DNA from: Lucifuga dentata
Taxonomy: Eukaryota > Chordata > Actinopteri > Ophidiiformes > Bythitidae
DNA length: 64,000 nt
Reading direction: 5' to 3'
Assembly (NCBI GenBank): GCA_014773175.1
Contig: VXCM01002238.1
Span: 53,958 to 117,957, forward strand
Positions 57,532 to 64,000 of this stretch are shown piece by piece (positions within the stretch are counted from its first letter, which is position 1; the number at the start of each line of letters is the position of its first letter). The notes beneath the pieces were generated by a model. The model was not told the origin of the DNA. It searched no databases and saw only the letters and a list, made by a program, of their open reading frames with translations. Both the position numbers and the translations under genes were made by a program.

Positions 57532-58171
57532 AGGGCCATACCACCCATTTTGTATGTTTGAGCCTATTATATTAAATTTTCATACATGTTACATTACTGA
57601 CAATCATTTCCCAAAGGATAAAACCATATTTCAGCTTTCCTGATATTCTGTAAAACCTCTTAATCTTTCAAAATCAAATATACACCCATCTTAAAAATCG
57701 ATATTTCGGCTGCTAATAGTTATGCAGCCTTATGAGGTCATGGTTGTTTAAATGTTTCCATAAATACAAGTCTTCTTTGGAGACTATATTCCCTGGTAGA
57801 GACATAAATGCACTCTATGCTTTTTATTGCACTTAAACACTAAAATTACATAACTTTGAAAAAAAGAAACCTGAATATATCTTGTTCATGATGATGGATT
57901 ACCTATCCCAAGAATGTTTCAAGTGTCAACAAGTTGATTTTAATANATCTTGTTCATGATGATGGATTACCTATCCCAAGAATGTTTCAAGTGTCAACAA
58001 GTTGATTTTAATAGCTTACCAGAATGAACTGAAACCAATGGCAGTCTGGAAAGTAGGAAAAACATTTTTAATTCACCGTTCCAGGTATACTTTGGGAAAC
58101 AATTGTCAGTAACATTACATGTATGAAAACTGAATATAGGTTGAAACATGCAAAATAGGTGGTATGGTCCT
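57532..58171 (+). mobile_element. TTAA short element, copy I (both ends)
   Basis: TTAA at 57528-57531 and 58172-58175. The left end AGGGCCATACCACCCATTTT is mirrored at the right as AAAATAGGTGGTATGGTCCT. The interior matches copy F. Subtracting the assembly duplication (57879-58013) leaves about 572 bases, close to copy F. Confidence 0.85.
57879..58013 (+). repeat. Assembly duplication around N at 57946
   Basis: The 67 bases at 57879-57945 recur exactly at 57947-58013. Copy F, in the same subfamily, has this segment only once, which supports the artefact reading. Confidence 0.9.
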
Positions 58172-58175
58172 TTAA

Positions 58176-60476
58176 AAGCCTCCTTAATGTGTTAAGCATT
58201 TCATCTAATTTCTTAAATTTTGTGATTGCTCTCAAACAAAAATAATTATTTGATTGTCCTGATCGTGCAACGTATAATATACATTTTCTTTTCAAACTCT
58301 GATAACCATTCTCATTCTGCTGTACCTGCACTTTAAATCCCTCTTGACATGACTTTCAGATTGCTGTTAGTTATTGATGTATGGTTTCTATTAGGGAGTG
58401 TAGATGTGTGAATATTTCTTTTATCACTTTTGCAGGAACATTAACTCTAAATACTTTAGTACAATATGTCTCACACTTCTGGTTCAGTGGACAAAAAACA
58501 CGAAATAGCTGATTTCATGTTACAGTCATGCATACACACTGCATTTTAAAGAACACTCAAAGCTATTCTGTCACTTTGGAAGTATTGTTTGACTCTGAGC
58601 ATGCACGACAGGCCCAAAAGCATGCTGTCATTAGTTAAAGGAAGATGCTTTTATCTATCAGGAAGCCTCAGTAAGTACAGTAGGCAGAAAAGAGCAGAAA
58701 TGCAAAAAAGTATATTCATAGACAGGCCTCATGTTGAATCCCCAGCTGAGTTTGAAGAGAGCTGAGAAGCAACATTGCTGCTCCCTGAAGTCAAAGTTTC
58801 CCTGATGATGTCTTGATCTGCAGGATTCGTTTGCCAAACTTTCTGCTGTAACCTCCATTAAACCCAAACCTGCAAATCCTGTTTCCTCCTCCCCCCCCCA
58901 TACTACTTTCTTTTGTTTTTGGTCTAAACTAGAACAATCCCTGACAGGAAGCAATTATTTTTATATATTTTCATTAAAAGGCTGTCATTTCAATCATGTT
59001 TGGATAAAAACAACAGATGGCCTTTATTTGCTGCAAGCTTGGCAGATGACAATGCTGCACACCTGAGGATTTTCAATTGGATGATGAATTAATGTGAATT
59101 ACGCCGCTGCCTCCTTCGAGAAATCACCGCTAACTCTGTACACGGAGCCGGGCATCTTTAATTAAGTCCCGCTGAATAAAATAGCATGTGTTTCTGGCTG
59201 ACCCTTGAGACAGCTGCTTCTGGCAGCACCAGCCACATCATCCTGACCTTTCCTTTTAGAGCTGCTGATGGTACCTTGTGGGCTGCTCCAGTTTCAATAT
59301 TACATACACCTTTAAATTCTTTGTCTCTAAATTGTTGCTTTATTTCTCCCTGCCTGTATTACGTCCCTAACCCCCCTCGCTCTGAGTGCACTCATCTCTC
59401 CATTAGCAAAACAAGTACAAGCATATTCTCTTACACACTGAAATCACTCTTCCATAACACGCTTCTCTATCGTTTTATAAGCTTTGATTCGGCATGCCAG
59501 CCCCAGCCCAAAGCAGCAGCTCCTGTGTGCGACTTGGACCTAAAAGCAACTATTTCGGCACGCTCCCTTTTTCTACCCTGCAAAAAGAGATAGCTGGCTC
59601 TGGCTGTCTTGTTGAGGGGCTACTGAGGACATGCAGCGATGAAGGCCGCCGATAGTAAGCCGGAATGGATGAAGCTGTGATTCCCTCATCTGTCCTCAGA
59701 AACACTGTTGCTGCTGCACGGGGCCGTGGCCTGATGTCTTTTTTACATCAAAGCGTGAAAGTCGGCATCTGCCAACTCTCTCAGATTAGCCTGTTGCAGT
59801 GGTGCTTAATCAATGCCGATCAGCTTTGCAGATTACAAGCTTACCCCTCTTTTCCCTTTGTGTGTGCATTGTCAGGGAAATTACATTTAAAATCTCAAAG
59901 AATGTTTCTACTGAAGGAGAGAGTCTAAACTTTTTTTTTTTTTTNTTTTTTTTTTTTTGTTATGATAGCTATCAGAGAAGCAGTAATCGCCACAAAGATG
60001 CAGAGTCCAAGTATAGTCAGGTTGGTTTTGAAATAAGAGAATCTCGCATTATAATAAGACACAATTCAGCTCTTTGCGTAGGTGATCATGTAACCCAGCA
60101 TGAAGTCGCTTCATGCATGAGACAGCCAATAGCTTGTAACTGTCTCTAGCCACAGGTGCAAACAAAGGATCTTAACCAGTTACTGCCTGAGCTATTTTCT
60201 GAGCAGTTTCCGCCTACATGGCATACCCAAAAATGATGGCTTATAACTCTGAACATATGACAATGGGAGTCATTTACTTTGTACCAACTAACAAAAAACC
60301 TTTTAAATTTTCAGGAAAATGGCCTGGCTTCAAGTTTAGAGATTCTCAGATTCAACAATGACAATAAAAACAAGAAAAAAAATGTAGGCAAACAAAGGAG
60401 GGGTTTTTTTCAAGTTATACATTTTTCAAAATGTATATTTCAGGCACACAACAAGCCAGCTCCTTGGATTAACTTT
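58176..60476. other. Unassigned DNA
   Basis: No gene is visible. The 135-codon frame at 59186-59593 has no recognised domain. The stretch 59040-59200 is repeat-free and more complex. A poly(T) run with N at 59945 lies at about 59931-59958. Confidence 0.4.
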
Positions 60477-61013
60477 CAGGGCTGCCAACTCTCACGAATT
60501 GAGCGCGAGACTCACGCAAACGGCTGACTTCACACACTCACGCCTGACATCTGATTTCTCACGCTCGAAAAACATCCGTTTAACTCGTACGTCTTCTCTC
60601 TCTGCTCCTCCCACTTTTTATGGATTTGAGCGCCCCGCGCCAGTACGACTCATTGCCATAGTGATTAAGTTTCATTGAAAACAGTTATCGGCCCCAATGG
60701 AGGGACTGCGGCAGCAGAATAGATTGGAAGGTATAGTGTTTTTAAGTGATTATTATAAATAGTTCAACTAGTCGGACTTTAGCGTTTTAAAGTTACTTTA
60801 GACAAACTGGGCATCTATCTTTGTCCCTGATGTGTTGGAGGAAATTGTCTGGTGATGCTGGCATTTCACCACTTAAGTTTTTACATTCCAGCAACAGCGA
60901 TTAAACAATATGACTAAATAAACAGACAGTAATCACTTTATTTAGAGTTCATCTGTTATTGACAGCTAGTTATGCAGTGAATAAACATGTGTGGCCTGTG
61001 AGTCTTGTGTACT

Positions 61014-61437
61014 GGGCCTGTATTGGGCTCATAACATGCATGATTACTGGTGTATATGTAGAGACGTGAAATGTACTCAAATAAATAATTGATCACAGTG
61101 AATATAACGTCTGTTTTTGCTAAAGTAACTGTATTTCACTGATCCAACACAGAGTTGCAAGGAAGACAATGTACAGCTCCGCCAAGGAATATAGCCCCAC
61201 AAAAACATGGCTTTTACCAAAAAATTAAAATAGCCATGCCTTTTACAATCCAGCATTAAGTGTTAAAATTCAATGTTTCACTTTCTAAGGTATGTGCATC
61301 ACCTGAACATTTGATTTTGAAAGATTAGGGGATTTAAAATAAATGCATTTTTATGATTTGGAAAAAGTTGTCAGTAATTTAACATGTATACAAGCAGTAG
61401 TTATGAGTTAAACCTGCAAACTCACTGGTATGGTCCT
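61014..61437 (-). mobile_element. TTAA short element, copy J (inverted)
   Basis: CACCTGAACATTTGATTTTG near 61301 and the right end ACTGGTATGGTCCT (61424-61437) followed by TTAC match copies C and E. The left 40 bases (TTGGGCTCATAACATGC near 61022) look like a second, direct copy of a right end, so the left side is rearranged. Confidence 0.7.
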
Positions 61438-61521
61438 TTACTGAACAAATACATTACAATTGACTATTAAAATATGCACTACAGTTGCTTGATTTTTACA
61501 TTGTGCTTTGTGTTTCTCAGA

Positions 61522-61931
61522 GGAAGCATCCAAATCGCTCACTTCTGGCCACAAAAGACACCAGTCATTCTGAGATGAGTCAGCAGCCCAGCACATCTGA
61601 ACACAGACAAAGAGGCCTTATATCCTCCCTTCCAACAAGCAAAACTTGAACTTGGACACTGTGCATCTCAAACTGCAGTCAGTAGACTAATATTTGATTT
61701 TGTGATTGATGATATTCAGTCTTTCTCGTTGGTTGAGCAGCCTTCATTCAAAAAAACTTGTAGAGGGAATCAATGGTGGCAAAAGAGTTATGAGCAGAAA
61801 GACACGAGTCCAGCGTATTGAGAGGGAATTTGCTGCCATGAAAGAAACCTTGACTTCAAAACTTCAGAATGTGACAAGTGTGAGCACAGCAGCAAATATG
61901 TGGACTGCACAAGTTTCTTTGGTATGACATG
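61522..61931 (+). pseudogene. hAT transposase N-terminal fragment
   Basis: One frame reads CASQTAVSRLIFDFVIDDIQ then SFSLVEQPSFKK. A seventh A in the run at 61750-61756 shifts it, and the next frame continues LVEGINGGKRVMSRKTRV and FAAMKETLTSKLQNVTSVST, then NMWTA. This is the region before and at the start of the catalytic domain in hAT transposases (the first aspartate normally lies near the D/N-x-W-T motif). A stop near 61576 and a small deletion before SFFGMTC also break it. It ends at 61931 where the next element starts. Confidence 0.8.
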
Positions 61932-62105
61932 CAGAGGTGTAAAGAGTAATAAAATACTGTACTCAAGTAAAAGTACTGTTACTTTGACAAACTTTTACTC
62001 AAGTAAAAGTGCTTGTGTAACAATGTACTTAAGTAAAAGTAAAAAGTATTTTGTTTAAAATGTACTGAGTAAAAAGTACTGAGTTACATTTTATACGTTA
62101 CCAAA
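61932..62105 (+). mobile_element. hAT-family short element, 5' end
   Basis: CAGAGGTGTAAAGAGTAATA followed by several CTCAAGTAAAAGT and ACTTAAGTAAAAGT strings, a typical fish non-autonomous hAT terminus with sub-terminal repeats. It is inserted directly in the transposase fragment. No right end was found. Confidence 0.65.
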
Positions 62106-62334
62106 AAATACCTACATTTTAAACAATTTCAATGAAAAATGTAGCCGCAAGCTTCAATAAGTGGGATCCAAGCACGTGTGACGACTCAACGAATGATTCA
62201 GTTTTAGCAGAAGTCGAGTGCACAGATATTTACCAAGTTTGGTGACAACACACCCAATCATTCATGAGATATCGCAGTTTTTGTTGACTAATCTACACCA
62301 ACTCAGATTTGGCAGCCAACTGCAGCAAAACGGT
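62106..62334. repeat. Diverged teleost repeat
   Basis: Phrases such as ACCAAGTTTGGTGACAACAC and TTCATGAGATATCGCAG resemble those of the tandem units at 62880-64000 and are common in fish genomes. Limits are approximate. Confidence 0.45.
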
Positions 62335-62760
62335 AGTACTTTCTATAGCCTTACTACACATTTACTATAATCTTACTGTAAACTTATTATAGTCTTACTA
62401 TACACTTGCTATAGTAAGTGTATAAAAAGACTATAGTAAGTATATAAGTATACTAAGACTATACAGGTACTATAGTCTTACTATACACTTAGTGTAGTCT
62501 TATAGTAAGTGTATAATAAGCGTATAGTAAGATTATAGTTAGTGTGTACTAAGACTAAGTGTAAAGTAAGACTGTAGATTATAGTAAGACTACATTAAGT
62601 GTATTGTAACAACTACATTTATAGAACAAATCACTTGTATGGACAGTGTCAAAATAGGCCACATGTAAAGTAAAACTATATCAATTGTATAAGACTGTAG
62701 TAATTGTATAGTAAGTCTATATTAAGTATATAGGAAGGCTATAGTAAGGTAAAGTAAGTT
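62335..62760. repeat. Quasi-palindromic short tandem array
   Basis: About 420 bases built from variants of TATAGTAAG and CTTACTATA, in both directions, with period near 16-20 but irregular. The strings TATAGTCTTACTATACACTT and its inverse-like AAGTGTATAAAAAGACTATA occur close together, so the array can fold on itself at many points. Confidence 0.75.
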
Positions 62761-62819
62761 ATGGACGAAAATGCAACACGCTTGTTGCAGCACCACCTTC
62801 AGGCCAATCTGCATATTTT

Positions 62820-64000
62820 TTTTCCCTGAATAGTAGGTGAGATGTTGAACCAATCTGTTAAGTTTTAGTTGCTGTAGTTTTTACAATGTTTGAGGAGGAA
62901 ATGCTTAAACCAAAATATGCAAAAAATTCAAAATGGCAGACAAGCTACGGAGTTGGAAAGGGGTGTGGCTTAAATGATAGATGCGTCTTAGCCCAAGAAA
63001 TACAGAGAAAAGAATTTTGATTCTACGATCTATGGTTTGTAAGTTATTGATGAAAGTTTACTGTGGGTGTTACAGCGCCCCCATCAGGTCAATTTATGAT
63101 TCATTTTATGCAGATGTCTGTAGTGAACATGTCCACCAAGGTTGGTTACAGTAGACCAATTCCTTCAGGAGATATACCACATGTTGTGCAATTAGCCATG
63201 CCTACAACTTTCTCAGCCAATTGCAGCAAAATGATTCAGAGTATCAAAAAACTGAAATAGTACTGTGTTCCGGCTTGGGCCAGACATGCCACATGCAAAA
63301 TTTGGTGATGACTGAGCCAAAATTGGAGGCGGAGATACGAAAAAACTATTTCGGAAACAATTCAAAATGGGAGAAAATCTAGTCGTGGGGGAAGAATATG
63401 GAATATACCATTGGATGCATATAGATTTTGATCAGTTGATGACTCAGTTTTTTCCAGACATGTTTAACAAATATGTTGACCAAGTCTGGTTACATGAGAT
63501 TAATTTCTTCGGGAGATATACCACATTTTATAGCAGATGTTGTAAAATTAGCCACGCCTACAACTTTGTCAGCCAATTGCAGCAAAACAGTAAAGAATAT
63601 TTAAAAAAAAAAAAGAATCTAAAGTGGTGTTTTTTTTGGCTTGGTCTAAACATGTCATATGCAAATTTTGGTGATGACTGAGCCAAAACTGGAGGAGGAA
63701 GACAAAACTCAAAATGGCAGAAAATCTAGTCAGGCATAAATGGGCGTGGCCTTTATGGATAGATGCGTACAGTTCCAATCAAAGGTAAAAAGAATTTTGA
63801 TTCTAGGACTTGCGATTCAAAAGTTATAGGCCAATATATGCAAAAATTTTGAATTTCTTATGATAGCACCACCCTCAGGCTGATTGGTTTACATTTTATC
63901 ACCTGAGTAGTGCTGAAGTTTTTGTAGCTACCTGACATTGCTGTGGGCGATGCAGCCATGAAGAGATTTGTGAACAACATATGCTATTCCTTTATAATGG
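62820..64000. repeat. Degenerate tandem units, about 350 bp
   Basis: Blocks recur in order: GGAGATATACCACAT at 63168 and 63514; TTTGGTGATGACTGAGCC at 63301 and 63666; AGAATTTTGATTCTA at 63012 and 63790; CTACAACTTTCTCAGCCAAT at 63203 and a near copy at 63557. The first two pairs are spaced 346-365, the third 778. The units are diverged and carry deletions. The array continues past the window edge. The open frames here (63063-63260, 63367-63681) follow the repeat and are not genes. Confidence 0.7.

Larger units (their letters stand above)
60477..61931 (+). mobile_element. hAT-type DNA transposon, 5' half, interrupted
   Basis: Starts CAGGGCTGCCAACTCTCACG, a terminus type of fish DNA transposons, followed by the inverted-looking GAGCGCGAGACTCACGC. 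A short frame MEGLRQQNRLE (60697-60729) ends at a GTATAG donor-like site, and a TTTCTCAG acceptor-like site precedes the transposase segment at 61521. A TTAA element (copy J) lies in what would be the intron. The copy stops where another hAT-family end begins at 61932, so the catalytic half is missing. Confidence 0.55.

Noticed and set aside
59186..59593. 135-codon frame on the plus strand
   Set aside because: No recognised domain, and composition rich in Ser, Thr and Leu as expected of random frames in pyrimidine-rich DNA.
63063..63681. Two frames at the right edge
   Set aside because: They run through the tandem repeat units and share repeated peptide strings, so they are translations of the repeat.

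Overview
This window looks like AT-rich, non-coding genomic DNA from a ray-finned fish, probably a teleost. The evidence is the set of decayed mobile elements: Tc1-like transposons, RTE-type LINEs with (GAA)n and (GGAT)n tails, another LINE tail typical of fish, hAT-type elements, Penelope-like remnants, a possible PIF/Harbinger remnant, and an abundant short element whose ends sit on TTAA. I found no gene I can name. All open frames are short, most are shadows or repeat-derived, and no convincing multi-exon structure, tRNA, rRNA or CRISPR is visible. The window is best read as an intergenic region or a very large intron.

Layout. 0-10 kb: a LINE reverse-transcriptase scrap (462-619), a TTAA element (677-1035), a hAT-like element (3506-4143), a LINE tail on the minus strand (6107-6185) and the start of a second hAT family (8973-9380). 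10-20 kb: a TTAA element (10001-11118) that carries a Tc1/mariner-like element nested inside it, a LINE C-terminus (12476-12604), a possible Harbinger scrap near 13.5 kb, a perfect hairpin at 16.3 kb and an inverted TTAA element (19106-19838). 20-35 kb: a hAT-like partial copy with a 119-bp hairpin element inside it (22.2-23.1 kb), a nearly full hAT-type element with both ends (28932-29998), and three more TTAA elements. 35-50 kb: an RTE remnant, a Tc1 transposase fragment fused to a TTAA element (39.0-39.6 kb), a LINE 3' end (43.2-43.7 kb), a Penelope-like remnant and a Tc1-like element on the minus strand (45.6-46.5 kb). 50-64 kb: two RTE-type LINE 3' regions, a 54-bp inverted repeat pair, another Tc1 and TTAA element, a hAT transposase fragment broken by other elements (60.5-61.9 kb), and a repeat-rich right edge (62.1-64 kb) with degenerate tandem units.

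The sequence also carries an assembly signature. There are 24 single-base N positions. Ten of them lie between two copies of the same sequence, eight of about 57-67 bases and two short poly(T) cases; most of the others sit in homopolymer runs. These look like contig joins where the overlap was kept twice, so lengths across them are inflated. No undescribed functional system is evident. The most informative content is the TTAA element family and the record of nested insertions.
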